A stretch of 6,854 bases of DNA, taken from an uncultured Bacilli bacterium. GTDB lineage: Bacteria > Bacillota_I > Bacilli_A > RF39 > UBA660. Both the position numbers and the translations under genes were made by a program. The stretch lies in NCBI GenBank assembly GCA_947588865.1, contig CANPYQ010000059.1, positions 1-6,854 of the forward strand. The letters are read 5' to 3'. This document shows, piece by piece, positions 1 through 5,701 of the stretch (within the stretch, counting starts at the first letter, position 1; each line of letters starts with the position of its first letter). The notes below the pieces were generated by a model. The model did no database searches. It had not been told where the DNA came from and worked only from the letters and a program-made list of their open reading frames with translations.

Positions 1-26
1 TCGCATTTTCATTATACTATATTTTG

Positions 27-73
27 AAAAATAATAAAAGACTGTTTTCAAATTTTTCATTTGTCAACAGTCT
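27..73 (-). terminator. Intrinsic terminator of the coiled-coil operon
   Basis: AGACTGTT (39-46) pairs with AACAGTCT (66-73). An inner stem CAAAT/ATTTG (49-53 with 59-63) closes on a 5-nt loop. On the minus strand the stem is followed by a U-rich run (38 down to 27). It lies 16 bases past the stop codon of protein B. Confidence 0.8.
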
Positions 74-74
74 G

Positions 75-97
75 AAAGAATAGTCTTACTATTCTTT
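75..97 (-). other. Perfect hairpin spanning the stop codon of protein B
   Basis: AAAGAATAGT (75-84) and ACTATTCTTT (88-97) form a 10-bp stem with a 3-nt loop. The stop codon TAG (89-91) is inside one arm. It directly precedes the terminator hairpin with one base between, and has no U-run of its own. It may protect the mRNA 3' end or act together with the terminator. Confidence 0.6.
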
Positions 98-1267
98 TAT
101 CCCATTCATTCCATTTGTAAATGAATCAACCAACTCATTAAATTTAAGCAAATTATTAGCTAATTCATTCTTGTCAGATTCATATTGTATTTTATCTAGA
201 CTAAGTTGATTTCTTTCTTCATCTAATGCATCTTTTTGTTTTCTTAATTTATCTTCAATTTTATTTAATTCTTCTCTTCTATCATCATATGCTGTTTGAA
301 CTTCTTTTTGAATCTTATCTATTTTTTCGTTTTCTGACTTTTTATATTGCTCAAATTCCTCTTTTTCTTGTTCTAATGAAGCTTGCAAATCCTTTAAAGT
401 ATTAAGACGCTTTTCAATTTCATCTTTTTTTTCAGTTAATTTATCAAAGACTTCCTCTTTATAGTTATTTATTTCATTAATTTGATTTCTCTTTGAATTT
501 TCTATATCTAATTGTAGTGCTTTTAATTCTTCGAATCTAGAATCAATCTTTTCTTTTAAATCTGTATTTTTTCTAAATATTTCAGAGGCATCCTTTACAT
601 TAACACTAACTTTATCAAATAAAGCTTTTATGTCAGTTTTTTCAATATCATCTTCTTTATATTTGGTTAAATTTTTTAATTCATTAATATCAACATCAGA
701 CATTTCTATTTTATCATCAGTAATAGCTTGATCATCATTTGATTCTTCAAAAGTGTTTTCAGCTAATTGATTATTATTTGATTCTTCAAAAGTATTTTCA
801 ACTAATTGATCATTATATGGTTCTTCAAAAGTATTTTCAACTAATTTATCATTATATGATTCTTCAAAAGTATTTTCATAATTATTTGAATCTTTGCCGT
901 CTTCAAAATTCGTTTGATTGAGTTCTGAATCATTTATAGTATTTAAATATCCAACATTGTTTATTTCTTGTTCAGATTGTATGTCATTATTAAAAGTATC
1001 TAAGCCAACATTATAATCATCTGTGTTTTGAACAAAATCATCATTATTTGAAATATTATTAACATATTCACCATTAAAATCAAATGGTTTATAATCTTCA
1101 TTTGTATTAATTTCTTCATTGGAATGTGTATTTTCTTCAATATTGAATAAATCTTCATTTTCATAGTCACTTTGCCCTAAACCACTAATAGAGTCATAAT
1201 TAAAAGTTTCATTTGAATTATTTAATTCATTAATATCATTATCTTCATATTTGTTTAAATCGTTCAT
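89..1267 (-). CDS. Coiled-coil protein B with acidic Asn-rich repeat N-terminus (unknown function)
   Basis: I do not recognise this 392-residue protein. It has no signal peptide or membrane segment, so it is probably cytoplasmic. Residues 1-190 are acidic, Asn-rich low complexity and include four 13-residue repeats (131-182, ENTFEES-type). Residues 213-235 carry an LFD box (LFD at 216-218). A long charged coiled coil fills about 236-370, and the C-terminus has a FNELVDSF box (376-383). The LFD and C-terminal boxes match protein A just upstream, so the two look like paralogues with a new N-terminal extension on B. The ATG start is supported by AAGGAG seven bases upstream. Only 14 bases separate it from protein A's stop, so the pair forms one operon. 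A scaffold or cytoskeletal role is possible from the architecture, but nothing in the sequence proves it. Confidence 0.85.
   Translation of the reverse strand: MNDLNKYEDNDINELNNSNETFNYDSISGLGQSDYENEDLFNIEENTHSNEEINTNEDYKPFDFNGEYVNNISNNDDFVQNTDDYNVGLDTFNNDIQSEQEINNVGYLNTINDSELNQTNFEDGKDSNNYENTFEESYNDKLVENTFEEPYNDQLVENTFEESNNNQLAENTFEESNDDQAITDDKIEMSDVDINELKNLTKYKEDDIEKTDIKALFDKVSVNVKDASEIFRKNTDLKEKIDSRFEELKALQLDIENSKRNQINEINNYKEEVFDKLTEKKDEIEKRLNTLKDLQASLEQEKEEFEQYKKSENEKIDKIQKEVQTAYDDRREELNKIEDKLRKQKDALDEERNQLSLDKIQYESDKNELANNLLKFNELVDSFTNGMNGIKE
722..877 (-). repeat. Four tandem 39-bp in-frame repeats in protein B
   Basis: Four 39-bp units encode 13-residue repeats (ENTFEESYNDKLV, ENTFEEPYNDQLV, ENTFEESNNNQLA, ENTFEESNDDQAI; residues 131-182). 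The core GATTCTTCAAAAG-like motif on the plus strand recurs at 741, 780, 819 and 858, exactly 39 bp apart. High nucleotide identity between units points to recent slippage or unequal recombination. Confidence 0.95.
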
Positions 1268-1281
1268 TATAACACTCCTTT

Positions 1282-1923
1282 TTATTCATCTTTATTCTCT
1301 AATATCGGCCTAAAATTGGAATTAAATTGGCTTATTATTTCCTTGAATCTAGCACATTTTTGTTCTAAATTCTTATTCTCAAGTTCTATTTTTTTATTTG
1401 TTACTTCTTTATATCTTTCAAATTGATTCTTTTCTGATTCTAAAATTTCTTCCAAATGATGGACCCTATTTATTTCTAACTCTTTATATGTTTCAAACTG
1501 TTCTTTCTCTTCTTTAAATTTTTGCTTTTGCATTTCTAATTCTTTTTTAACTAATTCCAATTCAGATAGTGAATTATCCATATTAGTTTTAAACTCAGAT
1601 TCTGCTTTAGATAAATATTCTTTTTGAGAGTTCAAATATTCATCAACTTCGTGTTTCTTTTTATTTATTTCCTCTTTTTGCAATCTCATTTGATTCTCAA
1701 ATTCTTCTCTTTCTTTATTTATTTTATATTTTTCTTCAATTAATTCTTTTTCTTCTTCACTATTTGCTTTCTTTTGTTGACTAAGATTTGAGATAAATTT
1801 ATTAACATTTTCAATATCATTAGTCAAATTATCAAATAACGTATCAATGTTATTATTGTCAGAATTTGATTGCAAATTTAAATCTAAATCATTTTTACTA
1901 TTTAATAAAATATCATCATACAT
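1282..1923 (-). CDS. Coiled-coil protein A (unknown function, paralogue of B)
   Basis: This predicted protein has 213 residues and no recognised family. It has a short Asn/Asp-rich start, an LFD box (LFD at 29-31), an almost continuous Glu/Lys/Gln-rich coiled coil (about 50-190) and a C-terminal FKEIISQF box (193-200). There is no signal peptide or transmembrane helix. I chose ATG at 1923 because AAGGTGG lies just upstream at normal spacing. An in-frame GTG at 1932 is part of that SD and is an unlikely start. The gene is first in a two-gene operon with protein B and has its own sigma-A-type promoter upstream. Neighbouring SASP genes hint at a sporulation link, but the promoter looks vegetative and strong hairpins separate the units. 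Confidence 0.85.
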   Translation of the reverse strand: MYDDILLNSKNDLDLNLQSNSDNNNIDTLFDNLTNDIENVNKFISNLSQQKKANSEEEKELIEEKYKINKEREEFENQMRLQKEEINKKKHEVDEYLNSQKEYLSKAESEFKTNMDNSLSELELVKKELEMQKQKFKEEKEQFETYKELEINRVHHLEEILESEKNQFERYKEVTNKKIELENKNLEQKCARFKEIISQFNSNFRPILENKDE

Positions 1924-1963
1924 AAATTCCACCTTTTATCCTCTTATTATTTTTAACATATAA

Positions 1964-1992
1964 ATTGTATCATTTTTTTTATAAAAAGACAA
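1964..1992 (-). promoter_or_regulatory. Sigma-A-type promoter of the coiled-coil operon
   Basis: On the minus strand a -35 TTGTCT (1987-1992) is followed by a 17-bp spacer and -10 TACAAT (1964-1969). An extended TGA precedes the -10. The predicted transcript starts near 1957, giving an ordinary leader of about 34 bases with SD AAGGTGG. The -35 box overlaps the base of the 1991-2034 hairpin. Confidence 0.75.
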
Positions 1993-2034
1993 TACTAATT
2001 ACAAATTTTAAAAGAAAAATTTATAATTAGTATT
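1991..2034 (-). terminator. Long hairpin abutting the coiled-coil promoter (terminator or operator)
   Basis: AATACTAATTA (1991-2001) pairs with TAATTAGTATT (2024-2034). After one mismatch (2002/2023) AAATTTT (2003-2009) pairs with AAAATTT (2016-2022), giving 18 of 19 pairs and a 6-nt loop. On the minus strand GTCTTTTTA follows, so it can act as a terminator for read-through from SASP-1. Its base overlaps the -35 of the next promoter by two bases, so a regulatory role is also possible. Confidence 0.6.
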
Positions 2035-2073
2035 CAATAGCAAATAGTTAAATTTCATTTTATATTTTTATCC

Positions 2074-2089
2074 AATGATTGTAATCATT
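2074..2089. promoter_or_regulatory. Dyad AATGATT-GT-AATCATT, possible operator
   Basis: This is a perfect 7-bp inverted repeat with a 2-bp centre, between the SASP-1 terminator and the coiled-coil promoter. It is too tight for a full RNA hairpin and resembles Fur/PerR-family operators only in general form. It lies about 80 bp upstream of the promoter, which is far for a repressor. The role is unproven. Confidence 0.25.
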
Positions 2090-2091
2090 TT

Positions 2092-2129
2092 AAAAAAACT
2101 ATATTACAATATATTCTGCAATATAGTTT
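2092..2129 (-). terminator. Intrinsic terminator of SASP-1
   Basis: AAACTATATT (2096-2105) pairs perfectly with AATATAGTTT (2120-2129) around a 14-nt loop. On the minus strand the stem runs into seven consecutive Ts (2098-2092). It begins six bases after the SASP-1 stop codon. Confidence 0.8.
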
Positions 2130-2135
2130 AAAAGA

Positions 2136-2333
2136 TTATTTGTAATTTTTTACATTATTATAATACTGTTTACCAACTTCGACTAATTTTTTTGTCATCA
2201 TCCCGCCAACAGTACCATTTAATCTGCTTGATGTATCTGCTCCTAATTTAATTCCAAGTTCGTTTGCTATTTCATATTTTAAATTTTCAATAGCTTGTTT
2301 AGATCCTGGAACAACTAGTTTATTGTTATTCAT
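2136..2333 (-). CDS. Alpha/beta-type small acid-soluble spore protein (SASP-1)
   Basis: At 65 residues this has the full family length. Alpha/beta SASPs coat DNA in the forespore and dormant spore, shift it toward an A-like form, protect it from UV and hydrolysis, and are degraded at germination by the GPR protease. The N-terminal family block is clear (LVVPGSKQAIENLKYEIA at 6-23), including the Glu-Ile-Ala GPR cleavage region. The second DNA-binding block has LGADTSSRLNGTVGG (about 30-44) followed by MTKKLV. Compared with SASP-2 it has MMTKKLV in place of EITKRLV and a basic, Asn/Tyr-rich tail. The ATG is preceded by GAGGTGAG at good spacing. A sigma-G-like promoter lies upstream and an intrinsic terminator just downstream, so it is probably monocistronic. 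Confidence 0.95.
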   Translation of the reverse strand: MNNNKLVVPGSKQAIENLKYEIANELGIKLGADTSSRLNGTVGGMMTKKLVEVGKQYYNNVKNYK

Positions 2334-2373
2334 AATCTCACCTCATTATTATTATTTCCTATAAAAAAACTTC

Positions 2374-2402
2374 TATAATGATAGTTTTTACCAGATTATT
2401 TA
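2374..2402 (-). promoter_or_regulatory. Sigma-G/F-like promoter of SASP-1
   Basis: The -10 CATTATA (2374-2380) fits the Bacillus sigma-G pattern CATNHTA fully. TAAATA (2397-2402) 16 bp upstream fits the -35 GHATR at four of five positions. The spacer is one base shorter than usual. The leader would be about 35 bases with SD GAGGTGAG. Confidence 0.45.
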
Positions 2403-2493
2403 TTTATATATTGAAATTTTAATAATGGATAATATTATCAAACTAACAATTTCTAGTACTAATAAAATAAACTTAATAGTAAAAAATAATAAA

Positions 2494-2553
2494 GGGAATT
2501 AATTTAAATCATAAAAGCAATATAAAATTATTTTGTTTAAATATGATAATCCC
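2494..2553 (-). terminator. Possible weak terminator or small-RNA end
   Basis: On the minus strand GGGATTA (2553-2547) can pair with TAATTCCC (2501-2494) with one bulge. ATCATA and TATGAT add an inner helix across an asymmetric internal loop. A T-rich run TTTATTATTTTTT follows. No promoter for a separate RNA is obvious, so it may be a backup terminator for SASP-2. Confidence 0.25.
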
Positions 2554-2572
2554 TAAAAATATTTATAAGTTT

Positions 2573-2588
2573 TCCATTTTTATTTAGA
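2573..2588. repeat. Direct repeat copy of the SASP-2 3'-end sequence
   Basis: TCCATTTTTATTTAGA at 2573-2588 is identical to 2656-2671, which holds the Ser-Lys-stop end of SASP-2 and one terminator arm. A diverged third copy starts with CTATCGGCATTTTTT at 2606. The duplication suggests terminator or gene-end copying. Confidence 0.6.
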
Positions 2589-2627
2589 TTTTTTTGATAT
2601 TTTGTCTATCGGCATTTTTTGTTTATC

Positions 2628-2671
2628 TCTAAATAAAAAGATAGCCATTTAGCTATCCATTTTTATTTAGA
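2628..2671 (-). terminator. Terminator of SASP-2, probably bidirectional
   Basis: GATAGC (2640-2645) and GCTATC (2652-2657) form the core with a 6-nt loop. TCTAAATAAAAA (2628-2639) and its perfect complement (2660-2671) extend it past a 2-nt bulge. A T-rich run follows on both strands. The SASP-2 stop codon (2663-2665) is inside the outer stem. Confidence 0.8.
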
Positions 2672-2872
2672 ATAATTGCTTCCACCTAAATGTTGTTCAC
2701 CCATTTGAACTAATCTCTTAGTGATTTCTCCACCAACTGAACCATTAGCTCTTGAAGTAGAGTCAGGACCTAAATTAACTCCTAATTCACTAGCTATTTC
2801 ATATTTCATTTTATCGATAGCTTGTTTAGCTCCAGGTACAACGAATTTACTTGTTGATTTACTGTTATTCAT
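2663..2872 (-). CDS. Alpha/beta-type small acid-soluble spore protein (SASP-2)
   Basis: From ATG 2872 the product has 69 residues and is the more canonical of the two SASPs. It shows KFVVPGAKQAIDKMKYEIA with the GPR cleavage region, then LGPDSTSRANGSVGGEITKRLV, the signature of the second DNA-binding helix. Its role is forespore DNA protection. An in-frame GTG at 2881 would add three residues, but that GTG is the end of the perfect SD AGGAGGTG (2879-2886), so ATG 2872 is the better start. A sigma-G-like promoter is centred near 2910. The stop codon lies inside the terminator stem. No terminator separates it from thiI upstream, so read-through is possible; see the SD-sequestering hairpin. Confidence 0.95.
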   Translation of the reverse strand: MNNSKSTSKFVVPGAKQAIDKMKYEIASELGVNLGPDSTSRANGSVGGEITKRLVQMGEQHLGGSNYSK

Positions 2873-2875
2873 TAT

Positions 2876-2917
2876 TTTCACCTCCTGTACATTTTTAATT
2901 TGTGTACAAAGGTAAAA
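2876..2917 (-). promoter_or_regulatory. Hairpin that can sequester the SASP-2 SD in read-through RNA
   Basis: In minus-strand RNA, TGTACA (2908-2903) pairs with TGTACA (2891-2886) around an 11-nt loop. The stem continues with two U-G pairs, a bulged A2883, then TTTTACC against GGTGAAA (2917-2911 with 2882-2876, one U-G). The whole SD AGGAGGTG (2886-2879) lies in the 3' arm. The predicted sigma-G transcript starts near 2889 and lacks the 5' arm. Confidence 0.5.
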
Positions 2918-2925
2918 TTTATTCA
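2896..2925 (-). promoter_or_regulatory. Sigma-G-like promoter of SASP-2
   Basis: On the minus strand TGAATA (2920-2925) contains a full match to the sigma-G -35 GHATR. It is followed by a 17-bp spacer and CAAATTA (2896-2902), which matches the -10 CATNHTA at six of seven positions. The predicted start is near 2889, just upstream of the SD. Confidence 0.65.
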
Positions 2926-2949
2926 GTTTTTATTTGGTAATTTTTTCTA

Positions 2950-4122
2950 TTAAAGCAAGTCATTGAATTCCTGTTGTTTCAAATTTGTTATTACTTCTAT
3001 ATTTTCAATACATTCATTTATTAACTGTTCGTAATTAAAAGACATCTCATAATTTAAACATTTATTCATGTCTGGATTAATAACTGGATGCGTTGGCAAA
3101 AATATTGTACAACAATCTTCATATGGTAATATACTTGTTTCATATGTTTTAATTTTTTTTGAAATTTCTATTATTTCTAATTTATCCATACAAGCAACAG
3201 GTCTAATTACTGGAAAATTGGTTACACTATTAATAACACCCATACTAGTTAATGTTTGACTAGCTACTTGACCAATTGATTCTCCATTTATTATAACTTT
3301 GCAATTATTTTTAATTGAGAGTTTTTCAGCAATTCTATACATCATCCTTCTCATAATAGTTATTACATAGCTATCTGGAACATTTTTATAAATTGCTTCT
3401 TGAAGTTTAGTAAATGGTACAACATTTACCTTTATATTCCCAGAATAACTATTTATAATGCTTGCAAGCTTTATAACTTTATTTTTTGCTTCTAAACTTG
3501 TATGAGGTGGCGACTCAAAATATAAACACTCTAAATCTACTCCTCTTTTTAATGAAAGATAGCCTGCTACTGGAGAATCAATCCCACCGCTTAACATAAG
3601 CATTCCTTTACCTTGTATTCCAACAGGATAACCACCTAATCCTTTAATCTCATTAGTGTAAATAAAAGTTCCCTCTACTCTTATTTCTATAGTAACTAAT
3701 ATATCTGGATTATGTACATCAACCCTACTTTTAATATTTTTAAGTATATAACCACCTATTATATTATTCAATTCCATACTATGTACTTCAAATGATTTAT
3801 CAGCTCTTCTAGTATTAATTTTAAATGATTCAAAATTTTCTTTAATTAAAAGTTCAAGAACTTTTTGTTTTATATCTTCAATATTAGTATTTACCTTATG
3901 GCAAATAACTATTCCATGTATACCAAATACATTTTTTAATTTTTCTATTACAGAATTTACATTATTACATTCAATATACATTCTTACTCTATCAAACTTT
4001 ATATTGAATTCTTCATCTGTTAATATTTTTTTTATATTAGTTGCAAGTAACTTTATAAAAGTATTCCTATTTGATTTTTTTGTAGTAAGTTCGCCATATT
4101 TAATTAAAATTAAGTTATTCAT
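2950..4122 (-). CDS. thiI: tRNA 4-thiouridine synthase ThiI (no rhodanese domain)
   Basis: ThiI adenylates U8 of tRNA and transfers sulfur to form 4-thiouridine; in many bacteria it also supplies sulfur for the thiamine thiazole ring. The 390 residues hold the N-terminal ferredoxin-like and THUMP regions (about 1-165), then a PP-loop ATP pyrophosphatase domain with SGGIDSP at 178-184 and GESIGQVASQT at 280-290. The conserved domain-end cysteine region YEDCCTIFLPTHP (334-346) is present, with Cys337/338 covering the position equivalent to E. coli Cys344. The C-terminal rhodanese domain of E. coli ThiI is absent, as in Bacillus, where a dedicated cysteine desulfurase passes the sulfur on; no desulfurase gene lies in this window. 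The ATG is preceded by GGTGA. The gene has its own strong promoter in the yebC-thiI gap. Confidence 0.96.
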   Translation of the reverse strand: MNNLILIKYGELTTKKSNRNTFIKLLATNIKKILTDEEFNIKFDRVRMYIECNNVNSVIEKLKNVFGIHGIVICHKVNTNIEDIKQKVLELLIKENFESFKINTRRADKSFEVHSMELNNIIGGYILKNIKSRVDVHNPDILVTIEIRVEGTFIYTNEIKGLGGYPVGIQGKGMLMLSGGIDSPVAGYLSLKRGVDLECLYFESPPHTSLEAKNKVIKLASIINSYSGNIKVNVVPFTKLQEAIYKNVPDSYVITIMRRMMYRIAEKLSIKNNCKVIINGESIGQVASQTLTSMGVINSVTNFPVIRPVACMDKLEIIEISKKIKTYETSILPYEDCCTIFLPTHPVINPDMNKCLNYEMSFNYEQLINECIENIEVITNLKQQEFNDLL

Positions 4123-4137
4123 TATATCACCAAAAAC

Positions 4138-4166
4138 ATTATATATTAAAATATATCTGTTGTAAA
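4138..4166 (-). promoter_or_regulatory. Strong sigma-A promoter of thiI with a very short leader
   Basis: -35 TTTACA (4161-4166, five of six), a 17-bp spacer and -10 TATAAT (4138-4143, perfect). Six bases later comes GGTG (4131-4128), then ATATA and the ATG. The expected start is the first G of GGTG, giving a 9-nt leader. Confidence 0.8.
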
Positions 4167-4200
4167 CTATAAAATCTAATTTATTAAAAACTTAAACTTA

Positions 4201-4914
4201 CTATAATTCTACATTATGATATACATTTTGAACATCATCTATATCTTCTAGCATAGAAAGTAGTTTATTAAATTCATCTAAACTTTCTTTAGTTAATGTT
4301 ATTCTTTCTTTAGGCAACATATTTATCTCATCTACTGTAAAATCTATATCATTTTTAACGCTCAAAATAGCTTCTTTTATTTTAAATAAATCGTTAGGGT
4401 TCCCATATATCAATGTGTTATTGTCATCTATTTCTATGTCAACAAAATCTATATTGTTCTCTATTAAAGCATTCATGATTTCATCTTCAGATAATCCTGA
4501 AAAACCAACCACACATAAGTTATCATACATATAGGCAACACTACCCATAGCACCCATTTTAACATGACATTTGTTCACAACGGCTCTAACATCACTCACG
4601 CTTCTATTAACATTATCAGTTAAGCATTCAACCATAAGAGTTGAACCTGCAGGTCCAAATATTTCATATGTTAAAGTTTGATAATCTTCTCCTGCACCAC
4701 TATTTACTTTTTCAATTGCTCTTTTAATAACATCACTTGGAACTTGCTCTTTTTTTGCTTTTTCTATCAATCTTTTAAGACTAGGATTACCTTCAGGTGT
4801 AACACCTCCGTTTTTAGCTGCTTGATAAATTTCTTTAGCATACATCCCATATAATTTTCCTTTTGCTGCTCCTGTTTTAGCTTTTGCAGCTGCTATGTTT
4901 GGAAATCTTCCCAT
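4201..4914 (-). CDS. YebC/PmpR family protein, YeeN type
   Basis: This is a full-length 237-residue YebC-family protein. Members were first described as DNA-binding regulators; more recent work links them to ribosomes and to translation of difficult sequences such as polyproline. Motifs in order are an N-terminal basic helical region (MGRFPNIAAAKAK...), SLKRLIEKAKKEQVPSDVIK, YEIFGPAGS, DNVNRSVSDVR and MGAMGSVAYMY, with a VYHNVEL C-terminus. The MGR start (not MAGHSKW) and VYHNV end mark the YeeN branch. I chose ATG 4914 because the SD AGGAG (4923-4927) is 8 bases away; ATG 4920 would be only 2 bases from it and would add Met-Ile before the family's usual start. It lies between rnc and thiI in the same direction. 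Which of the two family roles applies cannot be told from sequence. Confidence 0.93.
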   Translation of the reverse strand: MGRFPNIAAAKAKTGAAKGKLYGMYAKEIYQAAKNGGVTPEGNPSLKRLIEKAKKEQVPSDVIKRAIEKVNSGAGEDYQTLTYEIFGPAGSTLMVECLTDNVNRSVSDVRAVVNKCHVKMGAMGSVAYMYDNLCVVGFSGLSEDEIMNALIENNIDFVDIEIDDNNTLIYGNPNDLFKIKEAILSVKNDIDFTVDEINMLPKERITLTKESLDEFNKLLSMLEDIDDVQNVYHNVEL

Positions 4915-4935
4915 AATCATCTCTCCTTTTTATAT

Positions 4936-4941
4936 ACTATA
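4936..4941 (-). promoter_or_regulatory. Possible -10 element before yebC
   Basis: TATAGT lies in the rnc-yebC gap, 21 bases before the chosen ATG, but no good -35 lies at 16-18 bp. yebC may depend mainly on the rnc promoter. Confidence 0.2.
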
Positions 4942-4989
4942 TTTTCCATAAATTTCATAATTGTATTCAGTTTTTTAAAATTTTATTTA

Positions 4990-5685
4990 TTAAATACTGG
5001 CATTATCATATATATTTCCATTTTGAGCTTTTGTAAGTGCATCGCGTGCAGCTATTTGTTCCGCTTCTTTTTTACTATGTGCGATACCTTTGCCATATAC
5101 TATATTATCTATTTTTACCTCCACAGTAAATAATTTATCGTGAGAAGGACCCTGCTCATCAACAATCACATATTCTAAACTTTTTTTATCCGTTTGTACA
5201 AGTTCTTGTAATATTGATTTATAATCATCAAAGAAATCGATAGTTTTATCTTCTATTAAAGGAATAATATTCTTATAGATAAACTTTTTTACCTCTTCAA
5301 AGCCTAAATCTAAATACATAGCACCAATAAATGATTCAAATATATCAGCAACTATAGCTTTTCTATATTTACCACCATGTTCTATTTCACCATGCCCTAG
5401 TTTTAAATAATCATTTAAACGCAATCTTGTAGAATATTCAAAGTTTGCATTTTCACAAACGTAATGACTTCTAAGTTTAGTCATTTTTCCTTCTTCATAT
5501 TCTGTATTTTTATATAAATAATCGCTTATAATTAATTCCAATACTGCATCCCCTAAGTATTCCAATCTTTCATAACTTTCTACATTATTTTCATTTGCAA
5601 AACTAGTATGAGTTAAAGCTCTTTCGTATAATTTAATATTATTATAAGATATATTTAAAGTTTCTAATAAATCAATGCATTCCAT
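4990..5685 (-). CDS. rnc: Ribonuclease III
   Basis: RNase III cuts double-stranded RNA and matures rRNA precursors and many mRNAs and small RNAs. From ATG 5685 the product has 231 residues, typical of the family. The RNase III domain has the signature ERLEYLGDAVLEL (acidic residues Glu39, Glu42, Asp46) and ADIFESFIGAMYLD with catalytic Asp114 and Glu117. A dsRNA-binding domain follows (about 156-222), ending KKEAEQIAARDALTKA. Upstream in-frame GTG 5694 and ATG 5691 exist, but the SD AGGTGA (5691-5696) overlaps both. ATG 5685 sits five bases beyond it and is the credible start. The gene is divergent from yidD and is followed by yebC with no visible terminator. Its promoter has an unusually short predicted leader. 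Confidence 0.96.
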   Translation of the reverse strand: MECIDLLETLNISYNNIKLYERALTHTSFANENNVESYERLEYLGDAVLELIISDYLYKNTEYEEGKMTKLRSHYVCENANFEYSTRLRLNDYLKLGHGEIEHGGKYRKAIVADIFESFIGAMYLDLGFEEVKKFIYKNIIPLIEDKTIDFFDDYKSILQELVQTDKKSLEYVIVDEQGPSHDKLFTVEVKIDNIVYGKGIAHSKKEAEQIAARDALTKAQNGNIYDNASI

Positions 5686-5701
5686 ATACATCACCTATTT
5701 C

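Larger units (their letters stand above)
2334..2662. other. Non-coding gap between the two SASP genes
   Basis: This 329-base gap holds the SASP-1 promoter (2374-2402), most of the SASP-2 terminator (2628-2671), copies of a TCCATTTTTATTTAGA-type repeat and a weak terminator-like fold (2494-2553). The rest is very AT-rich with no convincing gene. A 22-codon frame on the minus strand (2580-2648) lacks a good SD and lies in the terminator region. Confidence 0.6.

Noticed and set aside
11..16. Minus-strand TATAAT near the left edge, possible promoter of a gene beyond the window
   Set aside because: No convincing -35, and it follows the terminator U-run in very AT-rich DNA; the downstream gene cannot be seen.
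722..877. CRISPR-like array
   Set aside because: The units are contiguous without unique spacers, keep reading frame and encode peptide repeats.
739..921. Plus-strand frame of 60 codons with repeated LQKYFQLI units
   Set aside because: It is the antisense shadow of the 39-bp repeats in protein B, with no SD or promoter.
2580..2648. Minus-strand 22-codon frame (MAIFLFRDKQK...) ending in the repeated Ser-Lys-stop
   Set aside because: It starts inside the SASP-2 terminator with no proper SD, and its end is explained by the direct repeat.
2721..2915. Plus-strand frame of 64 codons opposite SASP-2
   Set aside because: It lies antisense to a clear SASP gene, its promoter and SD, and has no start signals.
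3068..3259. Plus-strand frame of 63 codons inside thiI
   Set aside because: Antisense to conserved ThiI sequence with no SD; a shadow frame.
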